From Acidobacterium sp. (GTDB lineage Bacteria > Acidobacteriota > Vicinamibacteria > Vicinamibacterales > UBA2999): a stretch of DNA of 64,000 bases. The stretch lies in assembly GCA_002737365.1 (NCBI GenBank), contig NSIL01000001.1, forward strand, positions 1 to 64,000, given 5' to 3'. Position 1 is the first letter of the stretch. Each line of letters opens with the position of its first letter. The notes under the pieces were generated by a model. The model worked only from the letters and a program-made list of their open reading frames with translations, had not been told where the DNA came from and made no database searches. A program made the translations under genes and the position numbers. Positions 1 to 8,292 of this stretch are shown here, piece after piece.

Positions 1-114
1 AATAGTGTTGCTTCGCAACCTGCTTCACCGACGACGATCGCGATCTGTCCGTACCGCCGCCCGAGGTGGACAGCGTCTCGCACCGAGAGGCCGGCGACGA
101 GAAGGCTTCGCTCC

Positions 115-153
115 GGAGGGTTGCTGGTTCGAGTCCAGCCCGAGGAGCCACCA
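115..153 (+). tRNA. tRNA 3'-end-like fragment (T-arm and CCA), no 5' half found
   Basis: A perfect 5-bp T-stem with a TTCGAGT loop lies at 123-139, followed by CCGAGGA, G and CCA at 140-150 and a second CCA at 151-153. I searched the preceding 120 bases for a matching 5' acceptor strand (TCCTCGG or GGCTCCT), D-arm and anticodon arm and found none. It is therefore either a remnant of a tRNA (for example an integration scar) or an atypical RNA whose 5' part lies outside the window. Bases 1-114 hold a small hairpin (GTTGC/GCAAC at the left end) and nothing else I recognise. Confidence 0.35.
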
Positions 154-3063
154 CTAAAAGTCGTAGACGACGCCGAATCGGATGGTGCGCGGCGGCAGAA
201 TATCCGTCACCCGCCCGAAGCTTGGCCCAGACACGTAGGTCGCCGCCGTAATCGCATTGATGTTGAGCACGTTCAACACGTCGAAGCTCACGTTCATGAA
301 CCCTTTAGGCAGGCCCACCCGCTTCGACACCCGCGCGTTAAACGTGGTCTGCTTCCCTTCGCGCTGCGAGCCAAACGGCTCGAGGCGAATAGTCGCCGAC
401 GCGAGTTGCCGCAGTGGGGCGCCACTCGGATCGGTGGCGCGGAATACATAGGTGCGCTGTCCCAGCACGCCGTTTCTGACCTCGACGATGGCGCCGACGG
501 AAATTTCTTTGGGGAACGTGTAATTGCCGTTGAGCTTGAAGGCCCAGCGCCACCGATCGTCGAGATCGAAGTAGTCGTCGTTCGGGCTCTGCGGAATGCC
601 GGCGATCCATCGGTGATACTTGGTGCCAGTGTAGGCGGCGAGCATCGACCAGCTGCCGGTCATGCGTCGGGCGATCGACGCTTCGTATGAGTTGTAGTAA
701 TCGGTGCGCCCCGAGGGACGATTCACCTCCTGATTGCCGACGAAGTTGCTGCCGCGAAACGCCGCGTCGTAGTCGTAAATGGTCACCTGGCCTCGGTCGT
801 CGCCGGTGCCGAGCACACCGTCAGGGCCGGGATCCGTACGCGCGATCGGAATGTTGAAGGCGCTGTAGGGGCGCCGCACGTTGATCGTGCTGTAGTCGTT
901 GCCGAGCTGTTTGAGGACATAGAGGCCGCGCACTGCGATCCCCGGCGTGAGCTCGTGCTCAAGCGACGCGGTGACCTCGTTGACATGCGACAGCCTCAGA
1001 TCGCTATTGATCTTGTTGTTGGCGGCACTCGTCGTGCTAATGAAGTCGATGCCATTGGTGTCGAGATTGACCTCGCCTGGATCGTAGCGACCGTTGCGGT
1101 TCGGGTCACTCCAGCGATAGACGGTCTGGAAGGTCGAGTACTGATTGTAGTTGGCGGCAATTCCCGCCTCGGTGTTGAAGCGGCCGTAGGTCGCCTTCAT
1201 CACCGTCTTGCCCTTGCCGGTTACGTCCCAGGCCACGGCAGTGCGCGGCGCAACGCGGCCCCACTTGCCAACCTCCACGCGCGGGAACGTGGTGGCTGCG
1301 GCAAAGGGACCTCCGGGGCGAGACTGCTCCGGAACGTACGAGTGCTGTAAGTCGTAGCGCACGCCAAGATTAAACGTGAGGCGCTGGCCAACCCGCCATT
1401 GATCGGTGAGGTAGCCCGAGAACACGTTGTCCCAGTTATCGGGCTCGACCGGCGCGTTGGTGGTCTCGAGCTGCACCGGCGTGTTGGCGACGCCGTTGAT
1501 CGTGTCGTACATCAGGTGATAGTTGCCGCTCGCCGTGACGCCCGCGTTGCCGGTGATGTCGCGCAGCGACGCCTGGTAGCCAAGCTTGAACTGGTGGTTG
1601 CCGCCGAGGAAACTGGCCGGCACGTAGGTCGCGCTGGCATCAGCCACCCACATCGTGAAGTCACTTTCACGCTGAATGCCACAACCGGTAATCATCAGCG
1701 TGTTGCGGTTGTAGGTGCCGGGCGTGGTTCCGCACGATGGCTGCTGCGAGTAATTGAGCAGGTAGGTGGAACGGCCGAACTGCGCGTCGAAGAACAGTTT
1801 TTCTGTCGGCGTGCCTTTGATCTCGGTCTTCCACCTGGTCGGCACCCACTTGAACACCTGCGTCGCTTCGAACGCGAGATGGGTGAAGTCAGGCGCGTTG
1901 GTCGGCTGCGCGCCGAACGGCGTGTTCTGCGAGTCGGCATCGCTGCGAGTGACCTCGCGCGCGTAATCCGCCACCAGCTGAAACTTCGGCGTGACCTGGT
2001 ACTGGCCCTTGATCGTCGGATTGCTCAACGTCGATGTCGGCAATGCGGCCGGCTCGTCGCCGGTGAGGTAGCTGCCGTCCGGCCCGGGATCGAGCACCAG
2101 GCCCGGACGGGTCGTTTCATTTCGCCGATCGCGGTACGAGCCGTAGAACCACAGTTTGTCGCGAACGATGCGGCCGCCCAGATCGCCGCTGGCGTCGTTG
2201 AAGTACTGCAGCGAGGTGCCCACCTTCAGGCCGCGCGCTTCGAGCGCCGGCGTGATGTTCGGCGACGGCTGCCGCATGTAGGCTTCGCTGTAGCGGCCGT
2301 GGAAGGTGTTGCCGCCCGACTTGGTCACCATGTTGATCATGGCACCGGCCTCTTTCACCTCGGCACCGTTGCCATAGGTCTTGACGTCGACTTCTTCGGT
2401 GTTCGCCAGGTCGGGTATCGAGTTCGCGATGATCTTGAAGCCATCGACCATCACGGTGACGTTGGTGTTGCCGCTGTTGATGCCGTAGGTGTTGAAGCGA
2501 ATGCGCGCATTAAGGCCAATCGCCCCTGGCTTGAACCCGTCGGTCGCGGTGAGGCCGGGCGACATCTGCACGATGTCGGCCATCTGCTTCAGGCCCGGCA
2601 GCGCGAACGAGATCAAGTCAGTGGGCACGGTCTGCCCACCGCCGGTCGAGGTCAGATCGACGACCGGACTGGCGCCACTGACCGTCACCGTCTCGTTGAG
2701 GGTACCGACTTTCAGCGTCGTGTTGATGCGCGCGGTGAAGCCGGCGGTGAGCTCGAGTCCCTGCCGTCGCAACGGCTCGAAGCCGGTGAGCTCGAATCTG
2801 ATCGCATAGGCACCGCGCGGCAAGTCGATAAATCGATACCGGCCTTGACCGTCGGTGATGGTCGAGACCTGCTGCACCTGCAGCGCCGGGCTCGACGCCG
2901 TCACCGTCACGCCTGGCAGCGCTGCGCCGGACTGGTCGGACACTACGCCGTCGATGCCGGCGGAGGTCAGGTTCTGCGCCTGCGCGCGCGCCGCGAAGAT
3001 CGCGAGCACGCACGCCATCGCGGCGGTGCCTCTGACGAAGCGTACCATCGACACAACTGTCAT
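154..3063 (-). CDS. TonB-dependent receptor, Oar-like, with N-terminal carboxypeptidase-regulatory domain
   Basis: This is a 969-aa outer-membrane protein. It has a Sec signal peptide ending ARAQA/QN near residue 29, then a carboxypeptidase-regulatory-like beta-sandwich (about residues 33-125, with the VSDQSGAALPGVTVTA pattern). A plug region follows (about 135-260, with DIVQMSPG and MVDGFKI), then a long beta-barrel ending in phenylalanine (VVYDF). This architecture is the acidobacterial Oar/SusC-related receptor type, thought to take up large ligands such as oligosaccharides or peptides; the ligand cannot be read from sequence. AGGGAG lies 8 bases before the ATG at 3063, which supports that start over the inner Met at 3048. 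The stop is next to the tRNA-like fragment. Confidence 0.9.
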   Translation of the reverse strand: MTVVSMVRFVRGTAAMACVLAIFAARAQAQNLTSAGIDGVVSDQSGAALPGVTVTASSPALQVQQVSTITDGQGRYRFIDLPRGAYAIRFELTGFEPLRRQGLELTAGFTARINTTLKVGTLNETVTVSGASPVVDLTSTGGGQTVPTDLISFALPGLKQMADIVQMSPGLTATDGFKPGAIGLNARIRFNTYGINSGNTNVTVMVDGFKIIANSIPDLANTEEVDVKTYGNGAEVKEAGAMINMVTKSGGNTFHGRYSEAYMRQPSPNITPALEARGLKVGTSLQYFNDASGDLGGRIVRDKLWFYGSYRDRRNETTRPGLVLDPGPDGSYLTGDEPAALPTSTLSNPTIKGQYQVTPKFQLVADYAREVTRSDADSQNTPFGAQPTNAPDFTHLAFEATQVFKWVPTRWKTEIKGTPTEKLFFDAQFGRSTYLLNYSQQPSCGTTPGTYNRNTLMITGCGIQRESDFTMWVADASATYVPASFLGGNHQFKLGYQASLRDITGNAGVTASGNYHLMYDTINGVANTPVQLETTNAPVEPDNWDNVFSGYLTDQWRVGQRLTFNLGVRYDLQHSYVPEQSRPGGPFAAATTFPRVEVGKWGRVAPRTAVAWDVTGKGKTVMKATYGRFNTEAGIAANYNQYSTFQTVYRWSDPNRNGRYDPGEVNLDTNGIDFISTTSAANNKINSDLRLSHVNEVTASLEHELTPGIAVRGLYVLKQLGNDYSTINVRRPYSAFNIPIARTDPGPDGVLGTGDDRGQVTIYDYDAAFRGSNFVGNQEVNRPSGRTDYYNSYEASIARRMTGSWSMLAAYTGTKYHRWIAGIPQSPNDDYFDLDDRWRWAFKLNGNYTFPKEISVGAIVEVRNGVLGQRTYVFRATDPSGAPLRQLASATIRLEPFGSQREGKQTTFNARVSKRVGLPKGFMNVSFDVLNVLNINAITAATYVSGPSFGRVTDILPPRTIRFGVVYDF

Positions 3064-3081
3064 ACGTTCAACTCCCTGGTG

Positions 3082-4461
3082 TTACTGCCGAGTCGCTGGT
3101 GACGCGCCCAATTCGAGGTAGCCAATACCGTTACGAATCGCGACCTTCGTTCCCATTGCGGCGGATAACCTCACCACGTCGTCGAGAATTTTCTGGCCAA
3201 GTGGTCCATCGGCAAACAGCGGTCGGCCGCGCACAGTGCGCGATTTGCCGTGACTGAGCGTGATCGGATGCAGCGCGAGCTCCACCAGCTGGTCACCGCG
3301 ATAACGCGGCATGGCGACGACCGCTTCCCAAATCGGCGGATCGGCCGGGAAGCCGCTCTTGTCGAAGTCGTAGCGCGCGTCGTTGAAGTCATTGACGTGC
3401 GCCGCCGGCCCGAGTTTCAGCGGCTCGTAATTGTCGCTTGGCAAACGCAACAGCGTCTCGTTCTGGAAAATGAAGTCACCGAGGCTGTACATGATCGGCT
3501 TGCCCTTGTAGACCTCGATTCCGCGCAGCACGTGCGGGCCATGGCCGACAAACAGATCGGCGCCGGCATCAACCATCGCACGCGCAAAGGTGACGAGGAA
3601 GTCGGCCGGCAGGAAGCGATCGCGGCCGCCTTCGTGGGCGTGAATAGTGACGATCGTGTAGTCCGAGAGGCCGGCCGCATTCCGGACGACCGCCGCGATC
3701 TCGTCGAGATCTTCCGTCAGGGGCTCGGTGGTCACGCCGGGCGATGGGCCGACGACAAAGCGACTGCCAAGATAGTTGAAGGTATTGCCCGTCCCTGGCG
3801 GCCGGCCCGTCGTCGACGCCGCCATCGCCCGGAGAGCCGTCATCTGATCGGCAGTGATCGTGGTGGTGGTCGTGAAGCGCAGCGGGTTGAGGCCCGGGCG
3901 GGCCGGCATGTCGCCGCGCGTGCGGCCGGCGCGTGAGCTGTCGGGGAACGTCGACGCCACGGAGATCAGCGCGATGCGCCCCTTCGGCGTCTCGAGGAAT
4001 TTTGCCTCGCGCGCTTCCGCCAGGCTCTGGCCGACGCCGGCTTGCATCAGCCCAGCTTCCGCCACGTATTTGGTCGTCAGGTTCATGCCGAGGACGCCGT
4101 AATCGCCGGCATGATTGTTCGCTCGCGCCACCATGTCGAAACCGGCCCACACCAGATCCTTGACGAGCGCGGGTTCGGCACGCATATAGGTACCGCCACT
4201 GGCGGCCGACGCGTACGGTTCGTAGTCATGAAAGAGCATTTCAAGATTCGCGAAGGCGGCGTCGGCGTTACGAATCAGGTCGATGACGCGCGTAAACGCG
4301 GGCTCGGCATACACCGCGATCTTGCGCGTGATGATCGCATCACCGACCAGCGCCAGCGTGAAATCCGTCGCTGACTGCGGTGGCTGCGCCTGGACGCCGA
4401 CCACGGCCCCTGCCAACACCACCAGCAGAGCAACGATGCGGCTTGTGCGTCGTGACAACAT
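3082..4461 (-). CDS. CapA-family secreted metallophosphatase
   Basis: This 459-aa protein starts at the ATG at 4461, which has GGAGG just upstream and opens a clear signal peptide (RIVALLVVLAGAVVGVQA). The reading frame also runs open 18 codons further upstream, but that extension lacks a ribosome site. LALVGDAI, FANLEMLF, RANNHAGDYG and GHGPHVLRGIEVYKGKPI are the metal-site motifs of the PGA_cap/CapA family (calcineurin-like fold). The family is named for poly-gamma-glutamate capsule synthesis, but most members are uncharacterised secreted phosphoesterase-like proteins. No capBC genes are nearby, so a capsule role is not supported here. It lies 18 bases upstream of the TonB receptor gene on the same strand and may be co-transcribed. 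Confidence 0.85.
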   Translation of the reverse strand: MLSRRTSRIVALLVVLAGAVVGVQAQPPQSATDFTLALVGDAIITRKIAVYAEPAFTRVIDLIRNADAAFANLEMLFHDYEPYASAASGGTYMRAEPALVKDLVWAGFDMVARANNHAGDYGVLGMNLTTKYVAEAGLMQAGVGQSLAEAREAKFLETPKGRIALISVASTFPDSSRAGRTRGDMPARPGLNPLRFTTTTTITADQMTALRAMAASTTGRPPGTGNTFNYLGSRFVVGPSPGVTTEPLTEDLDEIAAVVRNAAGLSDYTIVTIHAHEGGRDRFLPADFLVTFARAMVDAGADLFVGHGPHVLRGIEVYKGKPIMYSLGDFIFQNETLLRLPSDNYEPLKLGPAAHVNDFNDARYDFDKSGFPADPPIWEAVVAMPRYRGDQLVELALHPITLSHGKSRTVRGRPLFADGPLGQKILDDVVRLSAAMGTKVAIRNGIGYLELGASPATRQ

Positions 4462-4532
4462 CACACCTCCAAAAAAACCAAACAACGACCGACAGGAACG
4501 CGGCCCATTATGCATGGGTCCGCCGACGCCGA

Positions 4533-4594
4533 GACAATTAAGCGATATGAGCGGCCTCCCGAGTCAACATAAGCTTGTTCCGGTTTCGTGGACA
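4533..4594. repeat. Dispersed repeat copy 1, IS-end-like
   Basis: The core at 4533-4573 begins GACAATTAAGCGATATGAGC and ends GAGTCAACATAAG. It matches two further copies at 59713 and 61721 with a few changes. Only this copy continues into GTTCCGGTTTCGTGGACA (to 4594). Read on the minus strand that tail begins TGTCCAC, which looks like the tip of an insertion sequence. No transposase remnant is present. Confidence 0.6.
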
Positions 4595-4899
4595 CCTTCC
4601 GAAAGGTGCGGCGGAAACTTTTGGGAAAATTCTACCAATCGCGATGACACCCCCTGGGGGCAAAGGGTAGGTGGGTGGGTTCGCCTCCCCACTGCCTCCC
4701 CAAATGGGGACGCACTGGGGAGATCCAGGATCACGCCGGTCCACGGCTGTCGAATCGCTAAGTCGTGTGGTGTCACGTTGTTCGGGTCAGAACCGCAACG
4801 CTGTCAGTTAGTTACCACCACCACCACTGGCGGGTCTTCAACCCACCTTGATTGCAAGCTCCTGTCTTGCGTGCGCAGTCAATTTCCCTGGAGTCTCCC
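4595..4899. other. Non-coding stretch between the repeat and the PilZ gene
   Basis: No coding sequence or RNA gene is recognised in these 305 bases. The stretch contains a C/G-run segment around 4650-4720 (CACCCCCTGGGGG and CTGCCTCCCCAAATGGGGA) that can form short hairpins. It presumably carries promoter sequence for the PilZ gene, but I see no confident -35/-10 pair. Confidence 0.4.
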
Positions 4900-5271
4900 T
4901 TGGCTGACAAACAGAAACTGACGGGAAGGTATGTTCAACGGTCGTCCGAACGGCGGACCGTCTCAGTGCCGGCCAGGCTGACCTGGAAGGACGCCTCGGG
5001 TGCGGTCCGATTCATCTCGGTGACGACCCGCGATGTGAGTGAGGCCGGCATGTTCGTGGAATGCGAGGCGGGTGCTGCCATTCCGCTCTATCGACTGGTC
5101 CACCTGCAGGTCGAACGGTCAACCCGAATGACCGAGGCCCTGCCGATCCGGCTGCGCGAAGGCCTCGTCTTGTCGGCGGTGTGGCGCGTCGCGCCGTGCC
5201 GCCGTTCAACCGGCACACCCTCAGGCTACGCCCTGCGATTCCTGGTCGATCCGCAGGTGACCGTGGTGTAG
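4900..5271 (+). CDS. PilZ-domain protein
   Basis: This small cytoplasmic protein has about 123 residues from the TTG at 4900, which has GGAG 6 bases upstream. A TTG at 4852 is in frame but lacks a ribosome site. ERRTVSVPARLTW, TTRDVSEAGMFVE and a following LVHLQVER strand match the PilZ beta-barrel, where the R-rich N-terminus and the DxSxxG segment bind cyclic di-GMP. The N-terminal arginine motif is RSSERR rather than the canonical RxxxR, so binding is likely but not certain. It probably acts as a c-di-GMP effector; no obvious partner gene is adjacent. Confidence 0.7.
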   Translation: MADKQKLTGRYVQRSSERRTVSVPARLTWKDASGAVRFISVTTRDVSEAGMFVECEAGAAIPLYRLVHLQVERSTRMTEALPIRLREGLVLSAVWRVAPCRRSTGTPSGYALRFLVDPQVTVV

Positions 5272-5300
5272 GCGTCGCCCCTGATCGAGGCGATCGCGGT

Positions 5301-6191
5301 CTAAGTCTGCTTGCTCCAGTAGCGCGCGAGGCCCTGCCAGAGCTGGTCGAAGGGCGCCGCGAGTTCCGTGGCCAGAGCCTCGTGCTCGGGCATGGCGGTT
5401 CTGACCTCGCGCCGCATCTGCGCTACGAACACACGCGCGCGTTCTTCATCCGTGTTGCCGGCGGCGAGCGACTGGCGAACGGCCGCGGCCTGGGCTGCCA
5501 GCGTCTCTCGAAACCGCGCGGTGTGCGCCTTCGCAGCGGTGACCACGCCAAAATGGGTCAGGAACAGCGACACCGGGTTCCACGCGTCAATCACCGCCAG
5601 GCTTTCGCGCCACGCGGCCAGGTCGATGTCGGGCGGCGGTGTCGGGGCGAGCAAATAATCGCCGCTCACCCGGATGCCGCCCGTGTCACCCACGTAGGCC
5701 GTGCCGGTCGCTTCATCCAGGAAGCTGACATGGTGCTTGGCGTGCCCGGGGGTGTAGGCCACGCTGAAGGTCGTGCCCGCCGTGGCGATCCGTTCCCCAC
5801 CCTGCAACACGTGAACGTTGGCGGCCGGCACGGGCAGGAACGCCCCCCACAGAGTCTCCATCTGATCGCCATAGAGCCGTGTCGCGCTGGCCAACAGCTT
5901 CGTGGGGTCAACCATGTGCGGTGCGCCACGTTCGTACACGTGGACCTGGATTGACGGCACGCGTTCCACGATGGTCCCGACGGCGCCGGCGTGATCGAGG
6001 TGGATGTGCGTGATCAGCAGGCTCCGGACGTCGCGCAGTGTCAGGCCGCGCTGCCGCAACCCGGCTTCGAGGGCGGGCAGGCACGACGTCGGCCCGGGGT
6101 CGACGAGCGTGACGCCATCGGGCCCCATGAGAACAGCGGTCGCGATCACGCGATCGCTGCCGCGGAAATTCAGGTCGATGAAATCTGTCAT
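5301..6191 (-). CDS. MBL-fold metallo-hydrolase (glyoxalase II-like)
   Basis: This 296-aa soluble hydrolase carries the zinc motif THIHLDHAG near residue 60, followed by TPGHAKHHVSFL, DTGGIR and FLTHFG, which supply the remaining ligands of a binuclear site. The start ATG overlaps the stop of the upstream cysteine-dioxygenase-like gene by 4 bases (ATGA), so the two are translationally coupled. Pairing with a thiol dioxygenase makes a sulfur or thioester substrate attractive, but the sequence is not clearly an ETHE1 persulfide dioxygenase and the substrate is unknown. Confidence 0.8.
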   Translation of the reverse strand: MTDFIDLNFRGSDRVIATAVLMGPDGVTLVDPGPTSCLPALEAGLRQRGLTLRDVRSLLITHIHLDHAGAVGTIVERVPSIQVHVYERGAPHMVDPTKLLASATRLYGDQMETLWGAFLPVPAANVHVLQGGERIATAGTTFSVAYTPGHAKHHVSFLDEATGTAYVGDTGGIRVSGDYLLAPTPPPDIDLAAWRESLAVIDAWNPVSLFLTHFGVVTAAKAHTARFRETLAAQAAAVRQSLAAGNTDEERARVFVAQMRREVRTAMPEHEALATELAAPFDQLWQGLARYWSKQT

Positions 6192-6760
6192 ACGTTGAAC
6201 GACAGCGACTTCATAGTTGCCGCGTAGCGGCCATCAGGCGTCGCTGGCAGGAACACCGTGCAGTCGTCCAGGTCGCCGCCATAGACGTGCAAGGTGACCG
6301 AGGCCCTGGCGGGCCGCGCATTGGCGAGCACGTGGTGATCGGTTGGGGGAATCAGGCAGCCGGCCGAACCCGTCCCGGCCAGCAACGCCCCAATCGGCGT
6401 CACGCAGAAGTAGCCGTCGGCTTCTGGCTCGACCAGGTACTGGGTCACGGCGATCTCGCCGTCGACCACCCCTTCGACGCACCACAGGCCCCCGTGATCG
6501 TGGACGGCGGTTCCCTGCCCGGGTCCCCAGGTCATGACGATGGCCGAGTAGCGGCCGGCGGGGTCTCGGTACAGCAATCGGCGCGCATAGGCCTCGGGAC
6601 GCGCGACCGTGAATTGCGCCGGCAGCTTCAGCGCGCCGGTGCCGAGCACCTCCTCAAGGTCAGCCTTCACTGCCTTGGTGATGGCTGCGGCATCACCCGC
6701 CTCCACCGATCGGTCGAGCCGGGCAATCAAGTCCGCGAGTCCAGGACAGTCGGTCGGCAC
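6188..6760 (-). CDS. Cysteine dioxygenase-family cupin protein
   Basis: This 190-aa single-domain cupin has motif 1 GQGTAVHDHGGLWCVEGVVDG and motif 2 PTDHHVLAN, giving the three-histidine iron site of thiol dioxygenases (cysteine or 3-mercaptopropionate dioxygenase). These enzymes oxidise a thiol to a sulfinate with O2. A GTG at 6760 is used, because the nearby ATG at 6768 is out of frame. It is the first gene of a two-gene operon with the MBL hydrolase, overlapping it by 4 bases. Which thiol is the substrate cannot be decided without the active-site Arg/Tyr alignment. Confidence 0.75.
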   Translation of the reverse strand: MPTDCPGLADLIARLDRSVEAGDAAAITKAVKADLEEVLGTGALKLPAQFTVARPEAYARRLLYRDPAGRYSAIVMTWGPGQGTAVHDHGGLWCVEGVVDGEIAVTQYLVEPEADGYFCVTPIGALLAGTGSAGCLIPPTDHHVLANARPARASVTLHVYGGDLDDCTVFLPATPDGRYAATMKSLSFNV

Positions 6761-6939
6761 GGCTTCATTCTACTTCGTGCTGTGCCGCAGGCGCCCTTTG
6801 AGGCGTAGACCGCGAGCGGTCGCGGCGGATGTTTAACGCCGCGTGACGACGAGTTCCGGGGGACCGGCCAGTCCAAGGTTGGCGCAAAGCACACGGTTGC
6901 CACCGCCGGAGCGGGCTTCTCTCAATGCATGCCGAGCCA

Positions 6940-7075
6940 CCTTAATCAGGTCCAGTTCTTCCCACGCGGATTCGCGCTGTGGCACCGCGGTTGAGGGGGC
7001 GGCCGACGCCGCCACAGGCCAGCGGCACGATGTGGTCGACACCGAGTCGAAGCGGCCGCAGATTTACGGTGCGGT
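6940..7075 (-). pseudogene. Possible HNH endonuclease remnant
   Basis: The minus strand reads VDHIVPLACGG at 7008-7040, preceded by RTVNLRPLRLG. This is the beta-hairpin/metal motif of small HNH nucleases (xVDHIIPLxxGG). There is no start codon, the frame overlaps the end of the lipoprotein gene, and downstream it degrades without the usual asparagine-centred helix. I read it as a relic rather than a gene; the rest of 6833-7063 holds nothing else recognisable. Confidence 0.35.
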
Positions 7076-7540
7076 GCGACACCCGCTGAAATCCAGAATC
7101 CGCGCATACTGCGTCGGCGGCACACCCTGTGTGCAGCCGCCACTAGTGACGGTCTTCCGTGTCCCGGCCGGCACTTGTCCGCCGCTACAGGTCAGCGTCG
7201 TCCACTGGGTATAGCTGAAGCTGTCCTGTCCGCACGAGAACAGGCTCACGGAGTTCTCGCCAGACCGCCCCGGCCACGAGAAGCATTGCGCGGAATCGTA
7301 CTGCAGGGGAAACGCAGTCGTGGCGTTCAGGCTGCCGCTGCACGAGGCGTCTTGCCAGAAGCCCACAGTGACGTAGCGCGGCGGGCCTGTCGGTGTTGCC
7401 ACTCCCACCGGCGTGGGCGATCCCGACACGACCGCAGCGACTTCAGTGGGTGCCGTCAGTTGCTGTCCACACGCCGTGCCGCTCACCAGCAGTGCCGCCA
7501 CGGCACCGCCAAGAAGTCTGCGAGTCATCGCTGTCTTCAT
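7064..7540 (-). CDS. Putative lipoprotein of unknown function
   Basis: This 158-aa protein begins MKTAMTRRLLGGAVAALL with a lipobox-like SGTAC at about residues 20-24, so it is probably lipidated and exported. The mature part is short, rich in Ser/Thr/Gly and contains paired cysteines (ASCSG, AQCFS, FSCGQ, LTCSG, GGCTQ, SGCRT) spaced like extracytoplasmic disulfides. I recognise no family. Its start abuts the stop of the Sel1-like gene at 7541, with GGGAAG before the ATG, so the two probably form an operon. Confidence 0.6.
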   Translation of the reverse strand: MKTAMTRRLLGGAVAALLVSGTACGQQLTAPTEVAAVVSGSPTPVGVATPTGPPRYVTVGFWQDASCSGSLNATTAFPLQYDSAQCFSWPGRSGENSVSLFSCGQDSFSYTQWTTLTCSGGQVPAGTRKTVTSGGCTQGVPPTQYARILDFSGCRTAP

Positions 7541-7831
7541 CTACTTCCCGCCACACTTCTCATACGCCGCTAGCCACTCAAGCGCCTCTGCGAATTCCTT
7601 CTGGTTCTCTGCGGACGCGGGAGACGCCGCGAGGGTGCGCCGTTTAGGCGACTCAACCGCGTCCTGCGGGACGCCCTTCCCGGCGTCAGACGCACACCCA
7701 AGGTCGAAGTGGGCGTTTGCGTCTCCTGCCTTCGCTTTGACACGGCCGGCTGCGATCGCCGGCGTATCGGTGGAGACGGTCTGCGCACCCGCTAAGCCGC
7801 TCATGAACAACACGGCTACGCCGGACAGCAC
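7541..7831 (-). CDS. Small secreted protein with a degenerate Sel1-like repeat
   Basis: This 96-aa protein has an N-terminal hydrophobic export signal (MLSGVAVLFMSGLAGAQ). It then reads AKAGDANAHFDLGCASDAGKGVPQD, the pattern of one Sel1/TPR-like repeat (AxxGxxxAxxxLGxxYxxGxGVxxD), followed by a charged tail. Real Sel1 proteins carry several repeats, so this is a minimal or shortened member. It lies directly upstream of the lipoprotein gene on the same strand. Function is unknown. Confidence 0.5.
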   Translation of the reverse strand: MLSGVAVLFMSGLAGAQTVSTDTPAIAAGRVKAKAGDANAHFDLGCASDAGKGVPQDAVESPKRRTLAASPASAENQKEFAEALEWLAAYEKCGGK

Positions 7832-7848
7832 ACTTCTGCGAAGGGTAA

Positions 7849-8050
7849 TCCGCGAAGTGTAGCAGAGAACCGAGTGCCTCGCCGCGCCGAACCACTACTC
7901 TCGGTTATCGAGACCTCGACAACTCAATAGCGATCGTCTGCGGACAGTGGCAGAACGTCAACGACAAGGGAGAAGTGCTCGCGTCAGGTCAGTGGGGCAA
8001 GGTGTTTAAACTTGAGGCAACCCAGGCAAGGTTCGTGATGGAATCAGCGG
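7849..8050 (+). pseudogene. Possible DUF4440/SnoaL-like C-terminal remnant
   Basis: An open frame without a start codon reads LGYRDLDNSIAIVCGQWQ and then DKGEVLASGQWGKVF. This resembles the C-terminal strands of nuclear-transport-factor-2-like (DUF4440) proteins, in which a TAVVTGxW segment is followed by a GxxxxxGxWTxVF segment. The frame then runs out over the CPXCG gene. It is probably a gene fragment, and similarity is judged by eye only. Confidence 0.3.
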
Positions 8051-8101
8051 GGGTGCTCATGCTGTGTCAAATTCGGACCAACGAGCCAGTATCCTTGGAG
8101 G

Positions 8102-8287
8102 ATGGACGACACCCACCTCGTAACCTGTCCTTACTGTGGTGAAGAACTTGAGATCTACGTCGAGCTGGATGTGCGCGGCAGCTACGTCCAGGACTGCGAA
8201 GTGTGCTGCAACCCGTGGAACGTCCGCGTGTCGCGCGAAGACGGCGAGGTCTACGTGGAGATCGGACGAGCGGACGGCTCTGAGTGA
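8102..8287 (+). CDS. CPXCG-motif cysteine-rich protein
   Basis: This 61-aa acidic protein has a zinc-ribbon-like pair of cysteine motifs, CPYCGEE near residue 9 and CEVCCNPW near residue 32. This is the conserved pattern of the CPXCG family (often next to housekeeping genes; molecular role unknown). GGAGG directly abuts the ATG, an unusually short spacing, but the next in-frame start would remove the first CxxC, so the annotated start is kept. Confidence 0.8.
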   Translation: MDDTHLVTCPYCGEELEIYVELDVRGSYVQDCEVCCNPWNVRVSREDGEVYVEIGRADGSE

Positions 8288-8292
8288 TTGAG

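Noticed and set aside
1-153. tmRNA or selenocysteine tRNA 3' end.
   Set aside because: The acceptor sequence does not fit tmRNA, no tag ORF is seen upstream, and no matching 5' strand or long variable arm fits tRNA-Sec within the available bases.
1399-3102. A 567-codon open frame on the plus strand.
   Set aside because: It is antisense to the TonB receptor, which has clear domains, and its translation is Arg/His/Val-rich with no family pattern. High GC leaves long antisense frames open.
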